Source: Novipirellula caenicola
GTDB lineage: Bacteria; Planctomycetota; Planctomycetia; Pirellulales; Pirellulaceae
Reading direction: 5' to 3'
Assembly (NCBI RefSeq): GCF_039545035.1
Contig: NZ_BAABRO010000001.1
Span: 930,001 to 994,000 of the forward strand
Length of the DNA stretch: 64,000 nucleotides
Both the position numbers and the translations under genes were made by a program. Below the pieces are notes generated by a model. That model was not told where the DNA came from, ran no database searches, and worked only from the letters and a program-made list of their open reading frames with translations. Below are positions 1 to 8,656 of the stretch, piece after piece (position 1 is the first letter of the stretch; each line of letters opens with the position of its first letter).

Positions 1-2773
1 CGGCGAGCACACGTGAATCCGCCGAATCCGCTCCGAAAACGGCGGTGGTGACCGCAACGTTCAGATCAGGTCCGCTATCGAATCGTGCTAATGCATTGAT
101 CACCTGCAACGCATCCAATGCGGTCACCAATTCGTCGCCGTTGACGTCAAAATAACGGTTGGGCCAATGGGTGGTGGCAAGCGGATTCTGCAATCGCCCG
201 TCGTCGAGTGAATAGGATTTTGAATCGAGTTCATTGATCACCAACAATGCGTCCGCGGCGGTTATGGCTCCGTCATTATTCGTGTCGGTTTTGCGAATCA
301 GATTTTGCCATGGCAATGGCAATCCCGTTTCGATGACGCGCGGAACCGGATCGCGATCATCCACAAGCGATCTCAGAAACACTCCATTGCGACCGCGTGC
401 AGGTCCCATCCGCCAAGCCGCAGGATCGCTAAGCCGAAGTGTGCCGCCCGCGAAACTGCCCACCTGGATCAACTCATCATGAGGCGACAAACGTGACACC
501 GCATCGGCATCGATAAACAGATCACTCGCCGCGTCTTCGGCAAGTTGGATGACGCCAAAATTGCTGGTTTGATACAGATCCTCCGTCAACCAAGCCGGTG
601 TCGTCGATGTCAGAAACTGAAGCGTGTTTCGACCAGCAACGCCATCGAAGCGAAGGTCGATCGAATCGACAAGCGACGCAGGATCGAAGTCCAGCCGGAA
701 GGTTTCATCTTCGCCGGTGCCAAGCACCCACACGGCTCCGCTTTGGATCACGATCCCGTCTCGGGTCGATGGCGTCTCGAGCGGCGTGCTTTGAAAACGA
801 AGCCCATCGTGCTCGCGAGTGACGAAGAATCCTTTGCCGAGTGAACTGACGTTGGACGCCACCGTACTTTGGATCAGCGTCACCGCAACGTCGTCGCCAG
901 CGATCCCGCCTGCGGAGACGCCGGCGTGGTTGCCGATGACCTCGCTACGAGTCAGCGTCAACGCTCCCTGATTCAATACGATCGCCCCTCCTTGGTTCGT
1001 GGCGACATTTCCCGTGATCACCGAGTCGTGCATCCGGATGTGAGCGTCATCGGCAAAGATCGCACCACCGTGATCGGCCTTGCCTCCGGTCAACGTCACC
1101 GATTGAAAATTCACGTGAACGCCGGGCTCGGCGAGCGAGAATAGACGACTTGTCCCGGCCGCATCGATGACCGTCACCTCCGATCCGTTGCCGGCGAAGA
1201 CAAGATCGTCGCGAATTTCGATTTCACCAAGCCGAATTTGTAGCGGCGAGTCAAGCGACGAAGCAAACCGCACTTCAAATTCCCCTGGCGTCGTGTTTGC
1301 CAACTCGATGGCTTCACGTAGACTCATTTCCAAATTCGCAGCACCGCTAGGATCCGAGTCCGCTTGGTCTTCCGTGGTGGTGACGATCACAACCAAATCA
1401 TTTTCGCTCTGCCGTTCGTAGGCTCCAATATCAACACGGCCTCCGATGTTACGAACGTACAAACTTCCACGTTGATCGGACGTTTCAAACGCAGGCGAAC
1501 TCAAATCGCCTGCGTCGATCGCCAGCGACAGTGGAGCCAACGCGTGCGTCGGAGTCGGGCCACCGTTCATTGCCAACGGCTTCAATATCGTCGAGATCGG
1601 AATCTCGCCTCGCCCCTGCGGTGTGGGCTGCCCCACGATATTCGAATCACGTCCATGCAGCAGCCCTGCGGCCGACGCAGGATCGCCGATCAGATTGAAG
1701 GAACCGTTAAACGCACCGCCGAGTGTCGACAAATCGTTGTTCGCTAACGAATCGTTTCCGGCGACAATCGAATGAGTCATCGTCGTCACCGTGTAGGCCG
1801 CGACGATGCCACCGCCATGACCGTCGGCCGTGTTTCCCGAAATCGTGCTCTGCAGAATCTCGGACGCTCCGGTGAATAACAACAATCCACCGCCGTCGGA
1901 GGTCGCTTGATTACCCGAGATCGTACTCTGTTGAATTCGGCTTTGATTGCTGAGCATCGCTCCGCCACCAAATGCGGCTTGGTTATGGTCCAAAGTACTA
2001 TTTTGGATCACCGTTTGGCTGCGGGATGCCGAATAGACTCCGCCGCCGAGTGTATCAGCGGTGTTCCCCGTGACGCGACTCTGCTGAAGCGTCAAATTTT
2101 CCGCTGACCAAATCGCGCCCCCACTACCCGAAACGCCCGTTCCACTTGCATGACCGCCAGTCAGTTGAAGATCGCGAATTTCCACGTCGATCGATCGGTT
2201 TGCATCGCCGTCGTTGATGGTAAACAGCCGTGAATTCCCTAGGCCATCGATCGACAAACGCGACGCCCCGAGTCCCACCAACTGCAAGTCGTCGCGGATG
2301 ACCAATTCGCCCAGCGTCAACTCGATTACGCCTAGCGACAATGACGGATCGAATTCGATGCGATCGCTGCCGATACTTGCGTTTGCCAATTCAATCGCTT
2401 CACGCAAGCTAAGGTTCGACGGATCCGAGCCCAAGGCATCGACATCCCATTTGTCCTCGAGCGTGGTGACCATCCACCGATTGATGGACAAGGATGGCAA
2501 CACAGTCGCGCGGCCGTCCACTTCTGAGTTCGCCGTGACCACTGAGTTCTCAGTAACCTGAATGACGACATCACTTGATCCGCCGGCTACTGCATCGACC
2601 GGACTCGGCGACGGCATCAAACCTGCCATCATCGGTCGCGTTTCGAGCGACTCGTGAACCAATCGGCGAAGGCGACTGTTTTGTCTCGTACGCGACACGA
2701 TCGCCCCGGCCCCCGATCGGAATCGTCGGCGCCACGGTTTGTAATTCGTCAACAGTTGCAAGGGCCAATTCAT
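1..2773 (-). CDS. Secreted beta-helix protein with dockerin repeats (3' end outside window)
   Basis: The frame is open from an ATG at 2773 to the left edge, so the C-terminus is missing. The N-terminus is basic (WRRRRFR) and leads into LETRPMMAG near residue 44, the planctomycete export/sorting signature. Two copies of the SLREAIELAN motif (about residues 121 and 481) each open a run of beta-helix-like 'GNxADxxGGGI' repeats, the layout of right-handed parallel beta-helix adhesin or polysaccharide-binding proteins. Near residues 820-910 two dockerin-like EF-hand segments occur (DTNNDGAITAADALLVINEL and DVNGDELVTALDALQVINAL), expected to bind calcium. It lies 99 bp downstream of the oxidoreductase gene on the same strand. 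Role in cell-surface attachment or polymer binding is inferred. The start is the least certain point, as no strong Shine-Dalgarno sequence was seen. Confidence 0.85.
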   Translation of the reverse strand, partial: MNWPLQLLTNYKPWRRRFRSGAGAIVSRTRQNSRLRRLVHESLETRPMMAGLMPSPSPVDAVAGGSSDVVIQVTENSVVTANSEVDGRATVLPSLSINRWMVTTLEDKWDVDALGSDPSNLSLREAIELANASIGSDRIEFDPSLSLGVIELTLGELVIRDDLQLVGLGASRLSIDGLGNSRLFTINDGDANRSIDVEIRDLQLTGGHASGTGVSGSGGAIWSAENLTLQQSRVTGNTADTLGGGVYSASRSQTVIQNSTLDHNQAAFGGGAMLSNQSRIQQSTISGNQATSDGGGLLLFTGASEILQSTISGNTADGHGGGIVAAYTVTTMTHSIVAGNDSLANNDLSTLGGAFNGSFNLIGDPASAAGLLHGRDSNIVGQPTPQGRGEIPISTILKPLAMNGGPTPTHALAPLSLAIDAGDLSSPAFETSDQRGSLYVRNIGGRVDIGAYERQSENDLVVIVTTTEDQADSDPSGAANLEMSLREAIELANTTPGEFEVRFASSLDSPLQIRLGEIEIRDDLVFAGNGSEVTVIDAAGTSRLFSLAEPGVHVNFQSVTLTGGKADHGGAIFADDAHIRMHDSVITGNVATNQGGAIVLNQGALTLTRSEVIGNHAGVSAGGIAGDDVAVTLIQSTVASNVSSLGKGFFVTREHDGLRFQSTPLETPSTRDGIVIQSGAVWVLGTGEDETFRLDFDPASLVDSIDLRFDGVAGRNTLQFLTSTTPAWLTEDLYQTSNFGVIQLAEDAASDLFIDADAVSRLSPHDELIQVGSFAGGTLRLSDPAAWRMGPARGRNGVFLRSLVDDRDPVPRVIETGLPLPWQNLIRKTDTNNDGAITAADALLVINELDSKSYSLDDGRLQNPLATTHWPNRYFDVNGDELVTALDALQVINALARFDSGPDLNVAVTTAVFGADSADSRVLA

Positions 2774-2872
2774 AAGATCGACATTGTGGCCGATTCGCGT
2801 GGGGAATGCGATAGCCGAACTTGGAAAGCAGCAAGGCAAACTTGATCGAGTTTCGCGAGTCGATTTGCGAGA

Positions 2873-3868
2873 CTAAATTTCCACAACCGCCCGGCCAACC
2901 ATTTCTCCCGCCAAGATGGTCTCGACGAGCGAAGCCAGTTCGTCCATGGGGTGAACATGCGTCAGCGAATCGAGGTCATCAAGTTTCCACGGGCCTGCCA
3001 AACGCTGCCATATTTTTTGTCGTTCGGGCATCGGACACATCGCGGAATCGATTCCACACAACGTGATTCCACGCAGCAGGAATGGATAGACGGTGGTATG
3101 CAGTTCGTGTCCGCCGGTCAGTCCACAGGCCGCGATGCAGCCGCGGTACGACGTGGTTCGCAGCAGCGTTTCCAACATTTTCCCGCCCACCGTGTCGACC
3201 GCTCCGGCGTAGGCGGCACTCAAGAGCGGCCGTTTGCTTTCGTCTACAAACTCGTCGCGAGAAAGAACGGTGTCGACACCCCGCCGCTTCAAATTCGCAT
3301 GCTCGCTTTCTTTTCCTGTCACCGCGATAACGGTGTAACCCAATTTCACCAGCAGCGAGATCGCCAGACTCGCGACACCGCCGGTCGCTCCGGTCACCAC
3401 TACCGAACCCGATTCGGGCGTGACACCGTGGTCGATCAAGCCGCCCACACACTGAGCCGCTGTGAATCCAGCGGTGCCCAGCGCCATCGCCTGCACAGGC
3501 GTCAACGAATCAGGCAGCGGCACGGCCCACGAACCAGGGACGTCGATCTGTTCGGCCCAGGCTCCGAAATGTGTCACTCCCAATTGGTTTCCGGTTACGA
3601 TCACCGCGTCACCGGGTTGGAACGAATCATCCTCGCTTTGAATCACCCGGCCAGCCGCATCAATGCCAGGGATGTGCGGGAACTTGCGAACGATCCCAGG
3701 GTGCCCTGTCGCCGCCAATGCGTCTTTGTAGTTTAGTGACGAGTATTCAACCTGGACTCGAATCCGTGGCGACGCCGTTACCGCCGCGTCCAAAATCGAG
3801 GTCGGTTGCTCGGTAAGCGAGGCACTCACTTCTCCCGATTCGTTTTTCTCGACCCAGAAACATCGCAT
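2873..3868 (-). CDS. YhdH/AcuI-family zinc-free quinone oxidoreductase (acrylyl-CoA reductase type)
   Basis: A protein of 331 residues of the medium-chain dehydrogenase/reductase superfamily. Visible features are the substrate-domain segment SSLNYKDALAATG, PHIPGIDAAG, and the Rossmann nucleotide-binding turn VVVTGATGGVASLAI, all typical of the YhdH/YhfP/AcuI group. Members reduce acryloyl-CoA or small enones with NADPH in the cytoplasm. An upstream in-frame ATG at 3916 exists, but the ATG at 3868 (MRCFWVEKN) is preceded by AAGGAG at good spacing and matches the family N-terminus, so it was preferred. It begins 5 bp after the stop of the upstream 757-residue gene, suggesting co-transcription. 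The exact substrate is not determinable here. Confidence 0.92.
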   Translation of the reverse strand: MRCFWVEKNESGEVSASLTEQPTSILDAAVTASPRIRVQVEYSSLNYKDALAATGHPGIVRKFPHIPGIDAAGRVIQSEDDSFQPGDAVIVTGNQLGVTHFGAWAEQIDVPGSWAVPLPDSLTPVQAMALGTAGFTAAQCVGGLIDHGVTPESGSVVVTGATGGVASLAISLLVKLGYTVIAVTGKESEHANLKRRGVDTVLSRDEFVDESKRPLLSAAYAGAVDTVGGKMLETLLRTTSYRGCIAACGLTGGHELHTTVYPFLLRGITLCGIDSAMCPMPERQKIWQRLAGPWKLDDLDSLTHVHPMDELASLVETILAGEMVGRAVVEI

Positions 3869-3873
3869 CTTCT

Positions 3874-6147
3874 CTACTCCTTTTGCGTTAATATGATTTG
3901 TTCGCCATCGGACCACTGGACGGACACGTGAAACCGAAGCTTTGCCGACGTTTGTAACAGAGCCACCAAAGATTGCAATTCAGCAATCCTTCGTGACAAC
4001 TCAGCCAATTGTTCCGCGTGAGACTTGATCGCAGTCCGGCGAGGCCGCAGGATTCGCCGCGCATCGGTTCCAGCACGATCGTAAATCGCTTCGACGTTGG
4101 CAATCTGCTGCTCCGCGAGGTCCGCTTGGCCAAGTAACGTGTTGGCAAAATTCGCGAGCCCCGTTTCGGTAAACGTCTGCCAAGCAAAACCCGGGTCCAA
4201 TCGCCCGGCGATACGAATCTGACACGCTAACTTGGTGGTACATTTGACGTCAAACCGCAGCCCGACTCGCACGTTCTCGTTGTCTTTGAGTGTCAACACC
4301 GCAATCCCGCTGGTCCGACGCGGCGAAGCCGAATCAATCGGTTCGATCCATGCCTCTTCGATCTCTTCGGGCAGCTCAAATTCAATAACTAGCCTTGCAA
4401 CCTTTGCCGGCAGCAATCCACCCAATTCCCAGCTGGGATGAAAATCCGATTGATCAAACGATAGCGGCCATGGGTCCGCCTCGATCCGCGGGCGAAAATA
4501 AATCACATTGCCCGTTGCATCTCGCAATCGACCATGCAGCAGCAGACCGGATTGAGAACTCGACTTGGCAGTTTCATGCCATTGAAACGCGAGTCCTGCT
4601 GAATCGCGACAAAACGAAGCCAGTAAGGTTTCACTGCGAGTGTCGTGAAGGTCCAGTACTGCGTCGGGATGCCCCGAAGCCGCCGGACTGCGTTTCATGG
4701 CGATCGGTATCGGCAGCGGAAACTCGAGCGACAGACGATCCAGGACCGCATCGTTGGCGGGCCAATCCCCGATCGGTTGCGTGACCGCAGTCTGCTGCAC
4801 CGCCGGCAATTGCAGCGATTGCACTTTGACCGTCCGCACTCGTTGCGGTGACTCGGGGGCTTCGGTTTCGGGATGGGTTGCCAATGCGTCCACCGTGGCC
4901 TCATCGTTTTCACCACCAAGGACCGGCAGTGACGATCCATCGACCGCTGTCCTCTCGGTAAGCTCGGCTTCGGAATCCAGTTTTGATGATACCGCCGCCG
5001 CGTCGCCGAACGCCGGCGACGTTTCGAGACTCGATGGAATCATCTCGGGAACCAACGAATCGAAAGGAACTCGCAACGAGGCATCCGCCAGCGAGGAATC
5101 AGGCAGTAAGGAATCCGGCAGTGAGGGCTCAGCATCAAGCGATGGATCGGTCATGCTAAACGACTCGAGTGTCTGCGCCGGCAACGTTTCCAGTGCGTTA
5201 CTTGCGCTGCCGGAGGCAACGGCGGCAGAGGATCGACCGCGTGAGTTTGATCCAGTCGCGTCGGACGGGCCGGATGACTTTGTGTTTGATGAGTTGGTGT
5301 CGGGCGAGATGTCATTGGGGGCCCCCGCCAGGAACGACGAACGGCTTGCCAACCACCAACTCGACCCGAGCACCACGATGGCGATCGCCGCGGCGACGGC
5401 AAGACGCTCGGGCGAGGCCGACCGGCGACGTCGTCGTTGATTTGGCTCGGTCGCCGATAACGCGACATCAGCCTCGTCGCAGTTTTCGATCGGCAAGCAG
5501 TGCTGTTCGATCGCCAAGTAACGCTCTGTGTCGTCATCGGCAGCGTCCTCGCTCGATCGCAGCGATCCAAACGCTGTTGGTTGGTCGTGTGTCGTTGGCG
5601 GCAACGTGATCCCGCCGCGGATCTGGTTGCGAAAATCGGCGAGCCGCTGCTGGTTGATCGTGTCCACATCCGCAACGGACTTGGGGGATACCGAATCGAC
5701 CGCTGCGGATTGATCCCGAGTCGATGGACTTGCGCGAACGCCGACCGTGCCATGTTCATCGACCAACCAATCCGCCAGATCGATTGGGGGCAGCGGTTGG
5801 CCGGTACGCGACGCGATGTCATCGGCGATCGCTCGGGCTTGTTCGCACCACAGCTGGGCGATATCCGTCGGCGGCGGTCCGAGACGCAACAGGAGATTGC
5901 GAACCGATTCGCAATCCGCAGCAGGGAGATGACTCATGTCGACAACCGCCTTTTCGGTGATCGATACTTCACCGGCCTGCTTCACCGGGCTGGATGGACC
6001 TTGGTAAAGGGGCGGCCCAGGCGAAGGCCGATGATAGCAATTTTTGATATTGACCGGAAAATTTTTCCTGAGCGTATCTGCCGGAATAACCAAACCTTCG
6101 CGTCCGGTTGTGCCGATAAATCCGCGTGAAGGAGTTGTGTCGGACAT
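3874..6147 (-). CDS. Large membrane-anchored protein of unknown function
   Basis: A protein of 757 residues that I do not recognise. Residues about 1-250 form a hydrophilic N-terminal part. After the basic stretch RRRRRSASPERL comes one clear transmembrane segment (VAAAIAIVVLGSSWWLA). A long Ser/Asp/Glu-rich low-complexity linker follows, then a folded C-terminal half with a Trp-rich beta region and a final helical, coiled-coil-like segment (EQLAELSRRIAELQSLVALLQ). The topology suggests a cytoplasmic N-terminus and a large periplasmic C-terminal part. The annotated start lacks a convincing Shine-Dalgarno sequence. ATG 5937 (MSHLPAADCES) is a plausible alternative. It is the first gene of a likely operon with the YhdH-type oxidoreductase. 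Similar single-pass proteins often accompany kinases or sigma factors in planctomycetes, but nothing here shows that. Confidence 0.8.
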   Translation of the reverse strand: MSDTTPSRGFIGTTGREGLVIPADTLRKNFPVNIKNCYHRPSPGPPLYQGPSSPVKQAGEVSITEKAVVDMSHLPAADCESVRNLLLRLGPPPTDIAQLWCEQARAIADDIASRTGQPLPPIDLADWLVDEHGTVGVRASPSTRDQSAAVDSVSPKSVADVDTINQQRLADFRNQIRGGITLPPTTHDQPTAFGSLRSSEDAADDDTERYLAIEQHCLPIENCDEADVALSATEPNQRRRRRSASPERLAVAAAIAIVVLGSSWWLASRSSFLAGAPNDISPDTNSSNTKSSGPSDATGSNSRGRSSAAVASGSASNALETLPAQTLESFSMTDPSLDAEPSLPDSLLPDSSLADASLRVPFDSLVPEMIPSSLETSPAFGDAAAVSSKLDSEAELTERTAVDGSSLPVLGGENDEATVDALATHPETEAPESPQRVRTVKVQSLQLPAVQQTAVTQPIGDWPANDAVLDRLSLEFPLPIPIAMKRSPAASGHPDAVLDLHDTRSETLLASFCRDSAGLAFQWHETAKSSSQSGLLLHGRLRDATGNVIYFRPRIEADPWPLSFDQSDFHPSWELGGLLPAKVARLVIEFELPEEIEEAWIEPIDSASPRRTSGIAVLTLKDNENVRVGLRFDVKCTTKLACQIRIAGRLDPGFAWQTFTETGLANFANTLLGQADLAEQQIANVEAIYDRAGTDARRILRPRRTAIKSHAEQLAELSRRIAELQSLVALLQTSAKLRFHVSVQWSDGEQIILTQKE

Positions 6148-6419
6148 TCCAGAATCGTGATTTTTCAGGATTCAATGTACGGCATGATTTGCTTCAAAGC
6201 CAATCGAGGGGGAAAAAGGTGGGCTTGGTTTTGATCGTTGCGATATCGCGTCGAGAGGGATCAACTAAACCTGAGGCTGTTACGGCGAGGGTCGCGGTAA
6301 CGGTCATCGATAGCAACGGTCCAGCGGATGGTCCAACATTGCTTCGTTCCCGCTTTTGACACCCCGGCTTTTCCATACCGGCCGATAGCGAGGCGGCGAT
6401 TGCCGCGGAGACGTTTGCA
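6148..6419. other. Divergent intergenic region
   Basis: About 270 bp between two divergently transcribed genes, so it should hold promoters for both. No convincing sigma-70 pair or operator was identified by eye. Confidence 0.5.
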
Positions 6420-8009
6420 ATGCACCGAATGATTCCAATAAAAGCGACCTGTTTAACTCTGTTTGCCACGGCGGTCTTTGCGTTTTGGGCTGGTCTTCCC
6501 GAAGCACAGGCACAACCGCCCCGCGTGGTTCACGCCGACATGGACTATGCCGGAAGCGGCTATGTCACGCCTGCTGGCATGGTCCCGCCGACAATGTACG
6601 ACGGTATGGCGATGCCATTGGGTATGTCGAGCGGCGTGATGCCCGTCGGTTACCATGGCCCGGCTTGCGATACCGGCGGTTGCGACATGGCGTACGGCGG
6701 CGGCATGATCGGCGGCGGCTGTGACGGTGGCTGCGATGGCAGCTGCGGCGGCGCGTGCGGCTATGGCGACGACGAATGTGACCCTGGAATTTTCGGTGGT
6801 TGCCGATGCGGTTCCTGTTGCATGCTCGGACGCGGCGGATTGTTGGGTCGCATCGGCCAAAACGCCACCGCGTGCGGTGGATGCGGTCGCGAAGGCTGCC
6901 GAGCCTGTGGTGGCCGCACCAACCTACGCTTCTTGTGCATGTTCTGTCGCGGCGATGGTTGCGAAGCATGCCAATTCTGGGGCCGCGGTTATCTGAAAGG
7001 TGCGATCGGAAGCTTGCTGCCTTACCAAGACGCCGGCAAATGTGCTCAACGTTGGTACGACCTATCCGCCGACGTCATGTTCCTAAGCCATAACAACGGC
7101 AACGGAAACCAAGTCATCACCACGCAAGGGATCAGCGGGACTCCGGTTCTGAACATTGGCGACGCCGACGGCGATGACCTCGAAGCCGGTATGCGACTCT
7201 CTGCTGCGTTCATCTTCGGAGCCGGTGGCAACATGGAATTCACCTACATGGGCGGCCAAGAGTGGGACGGACGGGCAACCGTCAACGACGAAAATGCTCA
7301 GCTGTTCTCGGTGATTAGCAATTTTGGCGTCGATCCCGCAGGCGGATTCGATGATACCGATCAATCGCTTAGCCAATCGGTTGCGACCGAAAGCAGCTTC
7401 GACAGCTTTGAATTGAACTATCGTCGCCGCACCGTTGGACCGTACTGCCGCTTTCAAGGCTCGTGGTTGGTAGGTCTTCGCCACCTCCGCTACGACGACC
7501 GCTTGATTTACTCGACCGTCGGACTGGACAACAACGGTACCGGCAGCGATCGCCGCTTCTTCACCTCGAGCGACCGAAACAAGAACCGCCTGTTTGGCCC
7601 TCAAGCTGGTTTTGACCTGTGGTACAACGTGATGCCTGGTATCAATCTTGGAATCGGAGCCAAGGGAGCTTGGATGCAGAACGATATCAAACGCAATTCG
7701 TTCCTGGCGTTCAACTCCGAAGCCGCCGGTGCCACTCCAGGCTCGGTCACGTTTGACGATGGCAATCAAGACTCTACCGTGATGGGAGAATTTGAAGCCA
7801 CGATGCTGTATCGCATCAGTCATTCCTGGACGTTTCGATCGGCCTACCACGTGATCGGAGTGGACGACGTTCGCTTCGGAACGCTGGACGCCAACAATAT
7901 CCGCAGTTTCTCGGATTCGCTTCCCGGATCGACTCCAGGACCAAACCGAAACCAAACCGACCAATTGGTGATCCATGGTTTCTCGTTCGGTGCCGAATAC
8001 ATTTGGTAG
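6420..8009 (+). CDS. BBP7-family outer-membrane beta-barrel protein
   Basis: A protein of 529 residues. A signal peptide is visible (LFATAVFAFWAGLPEAQAQ). Residues about 80-190 are extraordinarily rich in Cys and Gly (GGCDGGCDGSCGGACG, GGCRCGSCC, GLLGRIG, CGGCGREGCRACGG). From about residue 205 to the end the sequence has the alternating beta-strand pattern of the planctomycete BBP7 (putative beta-barrel porin 7) family, ending in an aromatic residue (FGAEYIW) as outer-membrane barrels do. It presumably sits in the outer membrane with the Cys-rich head exposed or disulfide-crosslinked. That placement is inference. It is monocistronic: a strong terminator follows 31 bp downstream. The antisense 317-residue frame through it is a codon-bias shadow. 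Confidence 0.85.
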   Translation: MHRMIPIKATCLTLFATAVFAFWAGLPEAQAQPPRVVHADMDYAGSGYVTPAGMVPPTMYDGMAMPLGMSSGVMPVGYHGPACDTGGCDMAYGGGMIGGGCDGGCDGSCGGACGYGDDECDPGIFGGCRCGSCCMLGRGGLLGRIGQNATACGGCGREGCRACGGRTNLRFLCMFCRGDGCEACQFWGRGYLKGAIGSLLPYQDAGKCAQRWYDLSADVMFLSHNNGNGNQVITTQGISGTPVLNIGDADGDDLEAGMRLSAAFIFGAGGNMEFTYMGGQEWDGRATVNDENAQLFSVISNFGVDPAGGFDDTDQSLSQSVATESSFDSFELNYRRRTVGPYCRFQGSWLVGLRHLRYDDRLIYSTVGLDNNGTGSDRRFFTSSDRNKNRLFGPQAGFDLWYNVMPGINLGIGAKGAWMQNDIKRNSFLAFNSEAAGATPGSVTFDDGNQDSTVMGEFEATMLYRISHSWTFRSAYHVIGVDDVRFGTLDANNIRSFSDSLPGSTPGPNRNQTDQLVIHGFSFGAEYIW

Positions 8010-8040
8010 CCATCTGCAACACGGCTGACCCATCATCCAA

Positions 8041-8074
8041 AATCCCGCGAATGATCATTCGCGGGATTTTTTTT
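8041..8074 (+). terminator. Rho-independent terminator after the BBP7 gene
   Basis: A perfect 28-bp palindrome (8041-8068, beginning AATCCCGCGAATG) is followed by a run of T to 8074. It lies 31 bp past the stop codon at 8009. Confidence 0.92.
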
Positions 8075-8321
8075 GCGCGCCGGGGCAACTTCTCTTTAAA
8101 ACGCCGCACCGCGACGTCCGCTACGGTTTTCAGACCGAGCCTAGATGGTGGTGACCGGCAGCCCGCTGTGACGTGAACACCCGTCACCCTGACGCGTGCT
8201 CCGCCCCCCAGCAAAAGGGATTCTTGGGTCCAAGCACGCCGCTGTGATGTCCATTTAGACCGATTTTTCGGGGCATCCGGAACTTCCGTTGCGAATGACG
8301 CGTCCGAAGTGCAGCGTTTCG

Positions 8322-8349
8322 TTGACACCTCTAAGGGTGCAATTAGAAT
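8322..8349 (+). promoter_or_regulatory. Candidate sigma-70 promoter for the dockerin/metzincin gene
   Basis: TTGACA at 8322-8327 and TAGAAT at 8344-8349 are separated by 16 bp. It points toward the gene starting at 8657, leaving a leader of roughly 300 bp. The rest of the 8075-8656 gap shows no gene. This is a consensus match only. Confidence 0.4.
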
Positions 8350-8656
8350 CGCAACTCGTCCCTTTTCCCCTAGGTCCCTCACATTTGCAATCTCTTTCCT
8401 ATTGTGACTATGTTTCGGAATGGGAAGGCGTTCACTAAATAGCCGATGGCGCCCAGTCGCATCAACCGATGCAGTTTAAAGCGCCCCCAAGCAATTTAGA
8501 GTTCCGCACGATGGATCGCACCGAGTCGTTGGCTGGTTCTCCGGTCTTTGACTGGCGAGAATGAAGAGCGGCTTGCGGAAAAGAGCGACATAATTACGAC
8601 CGAAGACGAATACATCCACCTCGCAGCGTCATTGATTTGACGCCCTTGGGCAGACC

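Noticed and set aside
7083-8036. A 317-codon minus-strand frame opposite the BBP7 gene
   Set aside because: Shadow frame: it runs through the terminator region and lacks protein-like features.
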